From the NCBI RefSeq assembly GCF_036237275.1, contig NZ_CP108352.1, positions 1,054,001 to 1,118,000 of the forward strand: a stretch of 64,000 nt of DNA, in the 5' to 3' direction. A program made the translations under genes and the position numbers. Shown piece after piece: positions 33,802-42,291 of the stretch. The number at the start of each line of letters is the position of its first letter. Position 1 is the first letter of the stretch. The notes beneath the pieces were generated by a model, which was given only the letters and a program-made list of their open reading frames with translations, was not told the DNA's origin and did not search any database. Origin of the DNA: Streptomyces sp. NBC_01353. GTDB lineage: Bacteria > Actinomycetota > Actinomycetes > Streptomycetales > Streptomycetaceae.

Positions 33802-34878
33802 CTAGGCGGGAGCCGGGAGGCCGACCAGCGCGGCGACGGTGTCCTGATGCCGCCCCGCCGAACCCAGCGCGACCTGGTCGGACTTGGCCCGCTTCAGCGC
33901 GAGGTGGGCGGGGTGCTCCCAGGTCATGCCGATGCCGCCGTGCAGTTGGACACACTCCTCGGCCGCGTGGACGGCGACTTTCGAGCAGTACGCCTGGGCC
34001 ACGGCCACCGTCAGCGGGGCGTCGGGGCTGCCGGTGGCCAGCGCGTCGGCGGCGGCGCGGGCCACCGCCCGGGCGTTCACGATCTCCAGCCAGAGCTGCG
34101 CCATCCGGTGCTTGAGCGCCTGGAAGGAACCGACGGGCCGGTTGAACTGATAGCGCTCGCGGGTGTGGCGAACGGTCTCCTCCAGGCACCACTCGGCCAG
34201 CCCGAGCTGCTCGGAGGCGAGCAGTCCGGCGCCCGCGAGCAGTCCGCGGCGGATCGCCGCGCGGGCCGCGTCCGCGTCCGCGAGTCGGGTGCCGCTCGTC
34301 CCGTCCGTGGTGACCGCCGCGAGCGGCCGGGTCAGGTCGAGAGGCGTCTGCGCCTCGACCGTGGCCTCCGCGGCCGGGACCGCGTACAGCCCGTCGGCAC
34401 GGAGCACGAGCAGGACGTCCGCCGTGGCCGCGTCCGCGACGCCCGTCACCCGCCCGCTGGTGGGCGGCACCGCGTCGGGGTCCGCCGAGAGCGGGACGGC
34501 GAGCACCGCCACCGTGCGGCCGCCCGCGAGACCGGCGAGGAGCTCGGCGACGGGCCCGCTCTCCGTGTCCAGCGCGAGCAGGGTCTCGGTCGCCACCACG
34601 GCACTGGTGAGGTACGGCGCCGGGGTCACCGCGCGGCCGAGCTCCTCCAGGACGACGGCCGCCTCACGGTGGGTCGCGCCCTGCCCGCCGAGCTTCTCCG
34701 GCACGAGGAGTCCGGCGGTGCCCATCTCGCCGGCGAGCGACTTCCAGAGGCCGGGGACGTACGGATCACCGCTCTCGATCCGGCCGAGCACCACGCTCGG
34801 GTCCGCCCGGTCGGCGAGCAGGGAGCGGACTGCCGCCCGCAGGTCGTCCTCGGTCTCGGAGTAGAGCAGATCAGTCAT
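33802..34878 (-). CDS. Acyl-CoA dehydrogenase, small subunit type
   Basis: 358 residues. ACAD fold with LLVPEKLGGQGATHREAAVVLEELGRA near the N-terminus and RERYQFNRPVGSFQALKHRMAQLWLEIVNA plus HGGIGMTWEHPAHLALKRAK in the C-terminal domain. The central beta region is diverged, with no clear S-E-P-x-A-G-S-D motif. Encoded beside, and overlapping (ATGA) with, a second full ACAD, the arrangement of heterotetrameric alpha2-beta2 ACADs that oxidise steroid-derived or bulky acyl-CoAs. Pairing is inferred. Last gene of a three-gene operon with an MDR oxidoreductase. Confidence 0.8.
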   Translation of the reverse strand: MTDLLYSETEDDLRAAVRSLLADRADPSVVLGRIESGDPYVPGLWKSLAGEMGTAGLLVPEKLGGQGATHREAAVVLEELGRAVTPAPYLTSAVVATETLLALDTESGPVAELLAGLAGGRTVAVLAVPLSADPDAVPPTSGRVTGVADAATADVLLVLRADGLYAVPAAEATVEAQTPLDLTRPLAAVTTDGTSGTRLADADAARAAIRRGLLAGAGLLASEQLGLAEWCLEETVRHTRERYQFNRPVGSFQALKHRMAQLWLEIVNARAVARAAADALATGSPDAPLTVAVAQAYCSKVAVHAAEECVQLHGGIGMTWEHPAHLALKRAKSDQVALGSAGRHQDTVAALVGLPAPA

Positions 34879-36065
34879 CGCGCGAGGTCCTTCCAGGCGA
34901 CGTCCTTGTCGTTGCGGGGCTCGGCGGGCAGGCCGAGGACGCGTTCGGCGACGATGTTGAGCAGGACCTCGGTCGTGCCGCCCTCGATCGAGTTGCCCTT
35001 GGAGCGCAGATAGCGGTAGCCGGCGTCCCGGCCGGTGAAGTCGACCAGCTCGGGGCGGCGCATGGTCCAGTCCCCGTACAACAGCCCTTCCTCACCGAGG
35101 AGTTCGACCTCCAGGCCGCTGATGGCCTGGTTGAGCCGGGCGAAGCCCAGTTTCATGGCGCTGCCCTCGGGGCCCGGCTGTCCGGCGACGAGCTGCTGAC
35201 GCAGCCGCTCGCCGGTGAGACGGGCCACCTCGGAGTCGACCCAGAGGTCGAGCAGCCGCCGGTGCAGATCGTGGGTGCGCAGCTCGGGGCGCTCGCGCCA
35301 GGTCGTGGAGACCGGCCCGATCATCCCGCCCTCGCGGGGGATGCGGGCGCCGCCGATGGAGACCCGCTCGTTCATGAGCGTGGTCTGGGCGACGCGCCAA
35401 CCGTCGCCGATCTCGCCGAGCCGGTGGGCGTCGGGGATGCGGACGTCGGTCAGGAAGACCTCGTTGAACTCGGCCTCTCCGGTGATCTGGCGCAGCGGCC
35501 GGACCTCGACACCGGGGTCGTCCATGTCGCAGATGAAGTAGGTGATGCCCCGGTGCTTGGGCAGGTCCGGGTCGGTGCGGGCGATGAGGATGGCCCAGCG
35601 GGCGACGTGCGCGCTGGACGTCCACACCTTCTGACCGTTCACCACCCACGCGTCCCCGTCGCGTACGGCTCGGGTGCCGAGTGCGGCGAGGTCGGAGCCG
35701 GCCCCGGGCTCGCTGAAGAGCTGGCACCACACCTCCTCGCCGACCCAGAGCGGCTTGAGGAAGCGCTGCTTGACGTCCTCGGAGCCGTAGGCAAGAACGG
35801 TCGGCGCGGCCATGCCGAGGCCGATGCCGATCCGGCGGGGGTCGTTGTCGGGGGCACCGGCGGCGGCCAGTTCGGCGTCGACGACGGCCTGCAGGGAGCG
35901 CGGGGCGTCGAGGCCGCCCAGGCCCACGGGGTAGTGCACCCAGGCGAGGCCGGCGTCGAAGCGGGCCCGGAGGAAGTCCGTGCGTTCGGTGGTGGCGGGC
36001 GGGTGCTCGGCGAGCAGTTGCCTGGTCCGCGCGCGGATCGTGTCGGCGTCGATCGGGGCGGTCAT
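34875..36065 (-). CDS. Acyl-CoA dehydrogenase, large subunit type
   Basis: 396 residues. Key ACAD blocks are QLFSEPGAGSDLA, NGQKVWTSSAHVARWAILIARTD, and the C-terminal SKGNSIEGGTTEVLLNIVAERVLGLP region. Together with the neighbouring smaller ACAD it may form an alpha2-beta2 FAD enzyme for branched or ring-containing acyl-CoA. Both ends overlap neighbours by ATGA, so translation of the three genes is coupled. An operator-like palindrome lies 50 bases before the first gene (37080-37091). Confidence 0.85.
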   Translation of the reverse strand: MTAPIDADTIRARTRQLLAEHPPATTERTDFLRARFDAGLAWVHYPVGLGGLDAPRSLQAVVDAELAAAGAPDNDPRRIGIGLGMAAPTVLAYGSEDVKQRFLKPLWVGEEVWCQLFSEPGAGSDLAALGTRAVRDGDAWVVNGQKVWTSSAHVARWAILIARTDPDLPKHRGITYFICDMDDPGVEVRPLRQITGEAEFNEVFLTDVRIPDAHRLGEIGDGWRVAQTTLMNERVSIGGARIPREGGMIGPVSTTWRERPELRTHDLHRRLLDLWVDSEVARLTGERLRQQLVAGQPGPEGSAMKLGFARLNQAISGLEVELLGEEGLLYGDWTMRRPELVDFTGRDAGYRYLRSKGNSIEGGTTEVLLNIVAERVLGLPAEPRNDKDVAWKDLAR

Positions 36066-37030
36066 CGGGTGGCCCCTTCCGGGAGGACGACGAGACGGCC
36101 GGTGGTGACGCCCTCGGAGACGCGCTGCACCGCGTCGGCCGCGCCGGCGAACGGCACCCGCTCGCTGACCAGCGGCTTGATCAGGCCCTTGGCCGCGTAC
36201 TCGGTGAGGGTCTCGTGGCAGCGCAGGATCGCGGCCGGGTCCTTCAGGTTGTAGAGGCCCCAGTGGAGTCCGACGATCGAGTAGTTCTTGACGAGGGCGT
36301 GGTTGAGCGCGGGCGAGGGGATGGACCCGCTCGCGAAACCGACGATGACGATGCGGCCCTCGAAGGCGACCACCTTGGCGGACTGCGCGTAGGCCGCGCC
36401 GCCGACGGGGTCGTAGATCACGTCGGCGCCCCGGCCGCCGGTGGCCTCCTTGACGGCGGCGATGACGTCCTCGGCGTGCCGGTCGACGACGACGTCGCAG
36501 CCGAGCGCGCGGGCGACCTCGGCCTTCTCCGCTCCTCCGACGACGCCGATGACGGTGGCACCGGCCGCCTTGCCGAGCTGGACTGCGGCGCTGCCGACGC
36601 CGCCCGCGGCGGCGTGGACGAGAAGGGTCTCGCCCTCCTTGAGCGCGGCGCGTCGGTGCAGGCCGAACCAGCCGGTCTGGTAACCGATGTGGAGCGCGGC
36701 CGCCTCGGCGTCGTCGAGCGCCTCGGGCGCGGGGAGCAGGGCCGCCGCGTCCGCCACCGCGTACTCGGCGAGTCCGCCGTACGGGAGGGCGGGGGTCGCG
36801 ATGACCCGGCGGCCGTCCTCGGTCTCGCCGCAGATCTCCACGCCGGGGGTGAAGGGCAGCGGGGGCCGCACCTGGTACTGGCCCCGGCAGAGGAGGGCGT
36901 CGGGGAAGTTGACGTTGGCGGCTCGCACCTTGAGGAGCAGCTGCCCCTCGCCGGGTGTCGGGGTGTCCACCTCGTCGAGCTGCATCACCTCGCCCGGCTC
37001 GCCGTTCTCGTGCACTCGCCATGCCTGCAT
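36062..37030 (-). CDS. Zinc-independent MDR family NADPH:quinone oxidoreductase
   Basis: 322 residues. MDR fold without the zinc ligands: GroES-like start (VRAANVNFPDALLCRGQYQ, PFTPGVEICG), then the nucleotide-binding motif VHAAAGGVGSAAVQLGKAAGATVIG and VIYDPVGGAAYAQS. GGAGG precedes the ATG at 37030. First gene of the operon with two ACADs, so it may reduce an enoyl or quinone intermediate, or recycle electron acceptors. The specific substrate is unknown. Confidence 0.83.
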   Translation of the reverse strand: MQAWRVHENGEPGEVMQLDEVDTPTPGEGQLLLKVRAANVNFPDALLCRGQYQVRPPLPFTPGVEICGETEDGRRVIATPALPYGGLAEYAVADAAALLPAPEALDDAEAAALHIGYQTGWFGLHRRAALKEGETLLVHAAAGGVGSAAVQLGKAAGATVIGVVGGAEKAEVARALGCDVVVDRHAEDVIAAVKEATGGRGADVIYDPVGGAAYAQSAKVVAFEGRIVIVGFASGSIPSPALNHALVKNYSIVGLHWGLYNLKDPAAILRCHETLTEYAAKGLIKPLVSERVPFAGAADAVQRVSEGVTTGRLVVLPEGATR

Positions 37031-37079
37031 CGCGGTCCTCCACCAGCCGTCGTCCGTACTGCGCGGTCGGTCGCATACT

Positions 37080-37091
37080 AAGCGGTCGCTT
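37080..37091. promoter_or_regulatory. AAGCG-N2-CGCTT operator upstream of the ACAD operon
   Basis: Perfect 5+5 inverted repeat, 50 bases before the oxidoreductase start. AAGCG/CGCTT half-sites are common for TetR regulators of acyl-CoA dehydrogenase genes in actinobacteria. No such regulator is adjacent; the nearest DNA-binding gene is an XRE-cupin. Confidence 0.55.
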
Positions 37092-37139
37092 GTGCCTGGT
37101 GGAACCATGCGCCGGGTACTTCTTCCGCCCAGGGCTCCG

Positions 37140-37724
37140 TCAGGACGCCTTGGGCCTTGCCCTCACATGCATCCGCTCACCCTGCGGCCCGAACAGGCTC
37201 AGAAACTCCACCCGGCCGTCGTCCGTCGGCCCGAACCAGTGCGGTACACGGGTGTCGAACTCGGCCGCCTCCCCCGCGCCGATGACCACATCGTGCTCCC
37301 CGAGGACGAGCCGCAGCTTCCCGGACAGGACGTAGAGCCACTCGTACCCCTCGTGGACCCGCTGCTCCACCAGCGCCTCGGCCTTCTCCTGCACGATCTT
37401 GTACGCCTGGAGGCCGCCCGGCTGGCGGGTGAGCGGATACATGGTCCGGCCGTGTCGCACGATCGGCTTCGCGCGCACCCGGGGATCGCCGACGGGCGGG
37501 GCGCCGACCAGCTCGTCGAGCGGCACCTGATGGGCCCGGGCGATGGGCAGCAGCAGCTCGAGGCTCGGCTTGCGCTGTCCCGACTCCAGGCGGGAGAGCG
37601 TGCTCACGGAGATCCCGGTAGAGGCGGACAGGTCCCCCAGCGTGGCGCCGCGCTCGCGCCGGATGCGGCGCAGCCGCGGGCCGACCTCGTTCAGTACGTC
37701 GTCGATGCGTTCGTCGTCGGTCAT
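37140..37724 (-). CDS. XRE-family regulator with C-terminal cupin domain
   Basis: About 194 residues. N-terminal helix-turn-helix (GPRLRRIRRERGATLGDLSASTGISVSTLSRLESGQRKPSLELLLPIARAHQVPL) and C-terminal cupin (HEGYEWLYVLSGKLRLVLGEHDVVIGAGEAAEFDTRVPHWFG). Such regulators sense small molecules through the cupin. It is divergent from a TrxR-like flavoprotein. A GTTTCC-N6-GGAAAC palindrome overlaps its own start region, indicating autoregulation. Another ATG is three codons upstream; the chosen one has GGAAA just before it. Confidence 0.83.
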   Translation of the reverse strand: MTDDERIDDVLNEVGPRLRRIRRERGATLGDLSASTGISVSTLSRLESGQRKPSLELLLPIARAHQVPLDELVGAPPVGDPRVRAKPIVRHGRTMYPLTRQPGGLQAYKIVQEKAEALVEQRVHEGYEWLYVLSGKLRLVLGEHDVVIGAGEAAEFDTRVPHWFGPTDDGRVEFLSLFGPQGERMHVRARPKAS

Positions 37725-37725
37725 G

Positions 37726-37743
37726 GTTTCCATTTGCGGAAAC
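37726..37743. promoter_or_regulatory. GTTTCC-N6-GGAAAC operator between XRE-cupin and flavoprotein
   Basis: Perfect 6+6 inverted repeat covering the XRE-cupin start codons and 47 bases upstream of the divergent flavoprotein. Ideal position for control of both genes by the XRE-cupin protein. Confidence 0.7.
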
Positions 37744-37789
37744 GGCAAGAGTGTTTGTCAAGCGCGTCGGCCCGGGCGAGGGTCGACGC

Positions 37790-38746
37790 ATGGACATGAA
37801 CGAGCGGTACGACGTGGTGGTGGTGGGCGGCGGCGCGGCGGGGCTGAGCGCGGCACTGATCCTCAGCCGGTCACGGCGAAGGACCCTGGTGATCGACGCC
37901 GGCGAGCCGCGCAACGCCCCGGCCGCCCACATGCAGGGCTTCCTCTCCAGGGACGGGATGAGCCCGGCGGACTTCCTGCGGGTGGGACGTCGGGAGATCG
38001 CCGCGTACGGGGTGGAGTGGACGGCCGGGCGAGTGACGGCGGCGTTGCCGGACGGTGCCGACGCCTTCGTGGTGACCGTGGACGACGGCCGTCGGGTCTC
38101 TGCGCGTCGGCTCGTCGTCACCACGGGTCTGGTGGACGAACTCCCGGAGATCGACGGCGTCGCCGAGCGGTGGGGTCGCGATGTGCTGCACTGCCCGTAC
38201 TGCCACGGCTGGGAGGTCCGCGACCGTGCCTTCGGGGTGATCGCGCATCCGGTGATGGGCGTCCATCAGGCCCTGGTCGTCGCGCACTGGTCCGACGACG
38301 TGACCCTCTTCCTGCACACCGCCGACGAGCCCTCCGAGGAGGACCGGGCCAGGGTGGCGGCGGCCGGAATCGAGGTGGTGACCGGCGAGGTGGCCGGTCT
38401 GGTCGTCGAGGACGACCGGTTCACGGGCGTACGCATGGCGGACGGACACGTCGTCGCGCGTGACGTGCTCTTCGTCGGGCCGCGCATGACGCCCCGGGAC
38501 GGCCTGCTCACGGCGCTGGGCGCCACCACGCGCGAGACGCCGCTCGGCCGGTTCGTGGCAGTGGACGAGACAGGGCGGACGAGTGTCCCCGGTGCCTGGG
38601 CGGCGGGGAACGCCATCGGCGCGCAGGAGCAGGTCATCAATGCGGCGAGCGGGGGCTACCGGGCCGGCGTGGCGATCAACATGGAGCTGATCATGGAAGA
38701 CCTGGACCGCAAGGTCGCAGCAGGGGCCGCGACGACCAGGGGCTGA
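37790..38746 (+). CDS. Thioredoxin reductase-like FAD/NAD(P) disulfide oxidoreductase
   Basis: 318 residues. Starts with the FAD motif VVVVGGGAAGLSAALILSRSRRRTLVIDAG, then HCPYCHGWEVRD with a CPYC pair, and ends with the FAD-binding GAWAAGNAIGAQEQVINAASGGYRAGVAINMELI. The NADP-binding domain is diverged: where TrxR has a clear G-x-G-x-x-A, this reads GVIAHPVMGVHQALVV. This is the pattern of TrxR-like oxidases that make or reduce disulfides in small molecules. It is divergent from its likely XRE-cupin regulator. GAGGG is 7 bases before the ATG. Confidence 0.8.
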   Translation: MDMNERYDVVVVGGGAAGLSAALILSRSRRRTLVIDAGEPRNAPAAHMQGFLSRDGMSPADFLRVGRREIAAYGVEWTAGRVTAALPDGADAFVVTVDDGRRVSARRLVVTTGLVDELPEIDGVAERWGRDVLHCPYCHGWEVRDRAFGVIAHPVMGVHQALVVAHWSDDVTLFLHTADEPSEEDRARVAAAGIEVVTGEVAGLVVEDDRFTGVRMADGHVVARDVLFVGPRMTPRDGLLTALGATTRETPLGRFVAVDETGRTSVPGAWAAGNAIGAQEQVINAASGGYRAGVAINMELIMEDLDRKVAAGAATTRG

Positions 38747-38787
38747 CGGGTCTTCAGTTCTTGTCGGTCTCGCGCTATCGATGCGGC

Positions 38788-39687
38788 ATGACCGACGAAG
38801 CGCAGGACCTGCCGGGACTCCCCGCCCCTCCCCCGCTCGGCGCCGGCGCGCTGCCACCGGGGACGTACGAGGGGCGGGTGGTCCTGGTGACCGGGGGCGG
38901 TTCGGGACTCGGGAGGGCGATCGCGGCGGAGTTCGCCCGGCTCGGGGCGGAGCTGCTGATCGTGGGGCGTACGGCCGCCCGGCTGGAGGCGGCGCGGGAC
39001 GAGCTGGGCGGGATCGGCGCGGGGCGGGTGGCGACCGCCGTCTGCGACATCCGCGACGCCGAGGCCGTCGCCGGGGTCTTCTCCTCCTGTGAGGCGGCGT
39101 TCGGCTCCCGCCCGGACGTCCTGGTCAACAACGCGGCGGCCAACTTCCCCGTACCGGCCGAGGAGTTGTCCCCGAACGGCTGGCGTGCGGTCGTCGACAT
39201 CACGCTGACGGGCACCTGGTTCATGACGCGGGAGTTCGCCCGCCGCCACCTGGCGGCGGGGACTCCCGGGTCCGTCGTCAATGTGGGGGCCTCGTACGCC
39301 TGGACCGGCGGTCCCGGCTTCGCCCACTCGGCGGCGGCGAAGGCCGGGGTCAAGAACCTGGTGGAAACGTTGGCCGTGGAGTGGGGACCGTACGGGATCC
39401 AGGTCAACGGCCTGGTGCCGGGGCTGATGCCGCACGAGGACATGGCGTCCGACATCCGGAGCGCCCTCGACCGGGCGCCCCACCAGGACGCCCGGCAGCC
39501 CGCCCTCCGGGTGGGGTACCCGCGCGAGCTGGGCTGGGCGGCGACCTTCCTGGCCTCCCCGTACGCCCGGTTCGTCTCCGGGCACACGCTGGTCGTCGAC
39601 GGCGCGAACTGGCAGCGCCGGGCCCTGGTCAACGATCCCGTGGTGCCGGTGCGCGAGCAGCTGGGGCGGGGGCGGTTCGGGGAGTGA
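38788..39687 (+). CDS. SDR family oxidoreductase, 2,4-dienoyl-CoA reductase-like
   Basis: 299 residues. N-terminal 29 residues are Pro/Leu-rich and unusual, then the Rossmann start VVLVTGGGSGLGRAIAAEFARLGAELLIVGRT and LVNNAAANFP. Instead of the classical Y-x-x-x-K the motif is HSAAAKAGVKNL: Lys is kept but Tyr is Ser/His. This replacement plus LAVEWGPYGIQVNGLVPGL resembles 2,4-dienoyl-CoA reductases. So a role in unsaturated acyl-CoA metabolism fits better than a classical alcohol dehydrogenase. A TATCGA element just upstream suggests a leaderless start. Confidence 0.78.
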   Translation: MTDEAQDLPGLPAPPPLGAGALPPGTYEGRVVLVTGGGSGLGRAIAAEFARLGAELLIVGRTAARLEAARDELGGIGAGRVATAVCDIRDAEAVAGVFSSCEAAFGSRPDVLVNNAAANFPVPAEELSPNGWRAVVDITLTGTWFMTREFARRHLAAGTPGSVVNVGASYAWTGGPGFAHSAAAKAGVKNLVETLAVEWGPYGIQVNGLVPGLMPHEDMASDIRSALDRAPHQDARQPALRVGYPRELGWAATFLASPYARFVSGHTLVVDGANWQRRALVNDPVVPVREQLGRGRFGE

Positions 39688-39823
39688 CGCGCGTCGTCCC
39701 ACGCGGCTCGCGCTGGTCCACGCGGATGAACACGGGCGCGTGCGGCTGCGGGGGCGGGGGCGAGCGTGGAGGATCGGCGAGGGTGGCCGGACGACCTCCA
39801 GACGTGGAAAGGCAGGGCACGAC

Positions 39824-40603
39824 ATGCTCGGTACGGACTTCACCAAGGGCTCCCCCAGCTGGATCGACCTGGGCAGTCCCGACACGGCGGTCGCCGCCGG
39901 GTTCTACACCGCCGTCTTCGGCTGGGAGTTCGCCTCGGCAGGCCCGGACGCCGGCGGCTACGGCTTCTTCCAGCAGGACGGCCGCACGGTCGCCGCGATC
40001 GGGCCGCTGACCGAGGAGGGCGCGCGTTCCGCCTGGACCGTGTACTTCCATACACCGGACGCCGACGCCACGGCCAAGACCGCGGAGAACGCCGGAGGCA
40101 GGGTGCGCGCGGAGCCCTTCGACGTCATGGACGCCGGCCGGATGGCCCAGCTGACCGACCCGGGCGGCGCCGATTTCGCGGTGTGGCAGCCGGGCTCGGT
40201 GAAGGGTCTGGAGAAGACCTCCGAGGACAACACGCTGTGCTGGGCGGAGCTGCACGTCCCCGAACCGCGGGCCGCCGTGGAGTTCTACGGCAAGCTGTTC
40301 GGCTGGCGCTCGCAGGACATGGATGCGCCGGGGATGACCTACCGGGTGCTGTCCACGGCCGAGGGCGACCAGCAGGACGCCTCGTTCGGCGGGATCGCCG
40401 AGCTCCAGGAGGGCGGGGACCACGCGCGCTGGATCCCGTACTTCGCGGTGGCGGACGTGGACGACATCGCGGTGCGGACGCAGGGCAACGGCGGCTCGGT
40501 CCTCATGCCGGCGGCGGACATCCCCGACGTGGGCCGGATCGCCTGGCTCGCGGACCCGTTCGGAGCCCCCTTCGCCGTCCTCAAGCCGGCCCCGCAGGGG
40601 TGA
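39824..40603 (+). CDS. Two-domain VOC (CFP30B-like) protein
   Basis: 259 residues: GSPSWIDLGSPDTAVAAGFYTAVFGW to GADFAVWQPG, then TLCWAELHVPEPRAAVEFYGKLFGW to FGAPFAVLKP. Same architecture as the proteins at 12.5 and 21.3 kb. AAAGGCAGGG precedes the ATG. It is convergent with the enoyl-CoA hydratase, one base apart. Specific ligand unknown. Confidence 0.8.
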   Translation: MLGTDFTKGSPSWIDLGSPDTAVAAGFYTAVFGWEFASAGPDAGGYGFFQQDGRTVAAIGPLTEEGARSAWTVYFHTPDADATAKTAENAGGRVRAEPFDVMDAGRMAQLTDPGGADFAVWQPGSVKGLEKTSEDNTLCWAELHVPEPRAAVEFYGKLFGWRSQDMDAPGMTYRVLSTAEGDQQDASFGGIAELQEGGDHARWIPYFAVADVDDIAVRTQGNGGSVLMPAADIPDVGRIAWLADPFGAPFAVLKPAPQG

Positions 40604-40604
40604 C

Positions 40605-41438
40605 TCAGCTGCCCTCGAAGCGTGGTGGCCGGCGGGCGGCCTTCGCCGCGTAGCCCTCGCGGGCGTCGTCCGAGGAGAGGGTGAGCGCCGCGGCGAAGGC
40701 GGTGCGGTCGAGGGTCGCGGCCATGGCGTGGTCGGCGTAGGCGTCGATGTTCCGCTTGATGGCGCGGACGGCGAGCGGCGCGTTCGCCGCGATGTCGGCC
40801 GCGGTCTCGCGGGCGGTGCGGTCCAGCTCGTCGCGTGGTGTGACGAGCTGGACGAGCCCGAGCCGTTCGGCGGTGGCGACGTCGATACGGCGGCCGGTGA
40901 GCGCGAGGTACTTGGCCCAGCCGGCGCCCGCCTCGCGGGCGATCCTCAGATCACCGCCCGCGTCGACGGCGACACCGAGGCCCGCCTCGGGCAGGGCGAA
41001 GACGGCGTCGGCGGCGGCGATCCGGACGTCCGCCATGAGGGCGAGCTCGAACCCGAAGCCGAGGCAGTACCCCTGGACGGCGGCCACGACCGGCTGGGGC
41101 AGCCCGGCGAAGACGGCGAAGCGCTCATGGACCCAGCGAATGCCCTCGTCGTACCGCTGGATCCGCTCGGCGACCGTACGCCCGGTGATACCCCCACCGG
41201 GCGCGGTGACATCGATCCCGGCACAGAACGCCCGCCCCTCGGCCCGCAGAAGTACGACCCGCACCCTCTCGTCGAACCGCATCCGATCGGCCATCAGCCC
41301 GAGCTGCCGACTGGCCTCCCAGCTCCACCCGTTGAGCTTCTCGGGCCGACAGAGGGTGAGCACCCCGACGCCGTCCTCGACGACGAGAGTGAGACGCTCC
41401 TCGCCGTCCGGGATCTCCGTGTCGAGTGTGTCGATCAC
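40605..41438 (-). CDS. Enoyl-CoA hydratase/isomerase family protein
   Basis: 277 residues, GTG start with AGGAGG upstream. Crotonase fold: GVLTLCRPEKLNGWSWEA, oxyanion loop RAFCAGIDVTAPGGG and QGYCLGFGFELALMADVRIAAADAVFALPEAGLGVAVDAGGDLRIA. The usual catalytic Glu pair is only partly matched: the second-Glu region reads PEAGLG. So it may be an isomerase rather than a hydratase. A perfect 15-bp palindrome, close kin to that of the DapB-like gene, overlies the promoter. Substrate not defined. Confidence 0.82.
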   Translation of the reverse strand: MIDTLDTEIPDGEERLTLVVEDGVGVLTLCRPEKLNGWSWEASRQLGLMADRMRFDERVRVVLLRAEGRAFCAGIDVTAPGGGITGRTVAERIQRYDEGIRWVHERFAVFAGLPQPVVAAVQGYCLGFGFELALMADVRIAAADAVFALPEAGLGVAVDAGGDLRIAREAGAGWAKYLALTGRRIDVATAERLGLVQLVTPRDELDRTARETAADIAANAPLAVRAIKRNIDAYADHAMAATLDRTAFAAALTLSSDDAREGYAAKAARRPPRFEGS

Positions 41439-41455
41439 CGCGCACCTCCTATATT

Positions 41456-41474
41456 CTGACGAATCGTCAGGTTA
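41456..41474 (+). promoter_or_regulatory. Palindromic TetR-type operator (CTGACGA-A-TCGTCAG)
   Basis: Perfect 7+7 inverted repeat (41456-41470) with flanking GTTA, 18 bases before the GTG of the enoyl-CoA hydratase. Matches the site at 17283-17301 in 17 of 19 bases. Confidence 0.7.
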
Positions 41475-41521
41475 GGTGCTCGGCACCGCAAGTGAAAGAC
41501 CGCCCGCCCGGCGGAGGGTCC

Positions 41522-42274
41522 TCAGCGGGGGAAGAGTTCGAAGGCGACGGTCGGCCGGTCTCCGTAGCGCGGCGCGAAACGCCGGTTGTTGCCGTCGAGG
41601 AACGTGCGGACGTAGGACTCCGGGTCCTCGTCCGTCAGGGCCTCGATGTAGGCGCGGTGGGCCAGGAGGGACTGGACGGCGCGCTCCTCGCCGGGCGTGG
41701 CGTCGACGGCGTGGGTCGGGGTGTTCGAGCCGGCGACCGCCACCCAGCGGACGCCGTTCCACGGCTCCAGGCCCTGCTCGGCCAGTTCGGGGAAGATCCA
41801 GCGGTTGCCCGCGTCGCCCGCCGCGTCCAGCGTCGCGCGGCCCACGGCCACGTGGTCCGGGGTGTTCCAGAAGCCGCCCACGCCCGCGCCCCAGGTATCA
41901 CGGTGGTTCAGGGTGACGACCAGCTCGGGACGGTGCCTGCGGATCGCCGCCGCGATGTCGCGGCGCAGGCCGAGGCCGTACTTGATCACGCCGTCGCGGT
42001 GGTCCATGAAGTCCACCGTCGGCACCCCGACGACGGCCGCGCTCGCCCGCTGCTCCTGCTCGCGCAGTGGGCCGCAGGCGGCGGGGTCGAGCGAGTCGAT
42101 GCCGGCCTCGCCGCGGGTGGCGAGGACGTAGACGACCTCCTTGCCCTCGTCCGTCCAGCCGGCGACGGCCGCGGCGCAGCCGTACTCGAGGTCGTCCGGG
42201 TGGGCGACCACGGCGAGCGCGCGCTGCCAGTCACCGGGCATGTCTGCAAGTTGCGTGGTGCTCGTGTCGATCAT
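41522..42274 (-). CDS. PIG-L family deacetylase
   Basis: 250 residues. Zinc motif AHPDDLEYG (AHPDD is the LmbE/MshB/PIG-L hallmark), TRGEAGIDS loop, DHRDGVI and NTPDHVAVGRATLDAAG with a further zinc His. Family members remove acetyl from GlcNAc-type sugars. It sits directly after a SIS sugar-phosphate protein and a GntR-type regulator on the same strand, so a role in amino-sugar metabolism is inferred. Confidence 0.8.
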   Translation of the reverse strand: MIDTSTTQLADMPGDWQRALAVVAHPDDLEYGCAAAVAGWTDEGKEVVYVLATRGEAGIDSLDPAACGPLREQEQRASAAVVGVPTVDFMDHRDGVIKYGLGLRRDIAAAIRRHRPELVVTLNHRDTWGAGVGGFWNTPDHVAVGRATLDAAGDAGNRWIFPELAEQGLEPWNGVRWVAVAGSNTPTHAVDATPGEERAVQSLLAHRAYIEALTDEDPESYVRTFLDGNNRRFAPRYGDRPTVAFELFPR

Positions 42275-42291
42275 GGCCGCAGGATACGGCC

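Noticed and set aside
37790-38746. Call as thioredoxin reductase trxB
   Set aside because: The NADPH-binding glycine motif is missing and no thioredoxin gene is adjacent.
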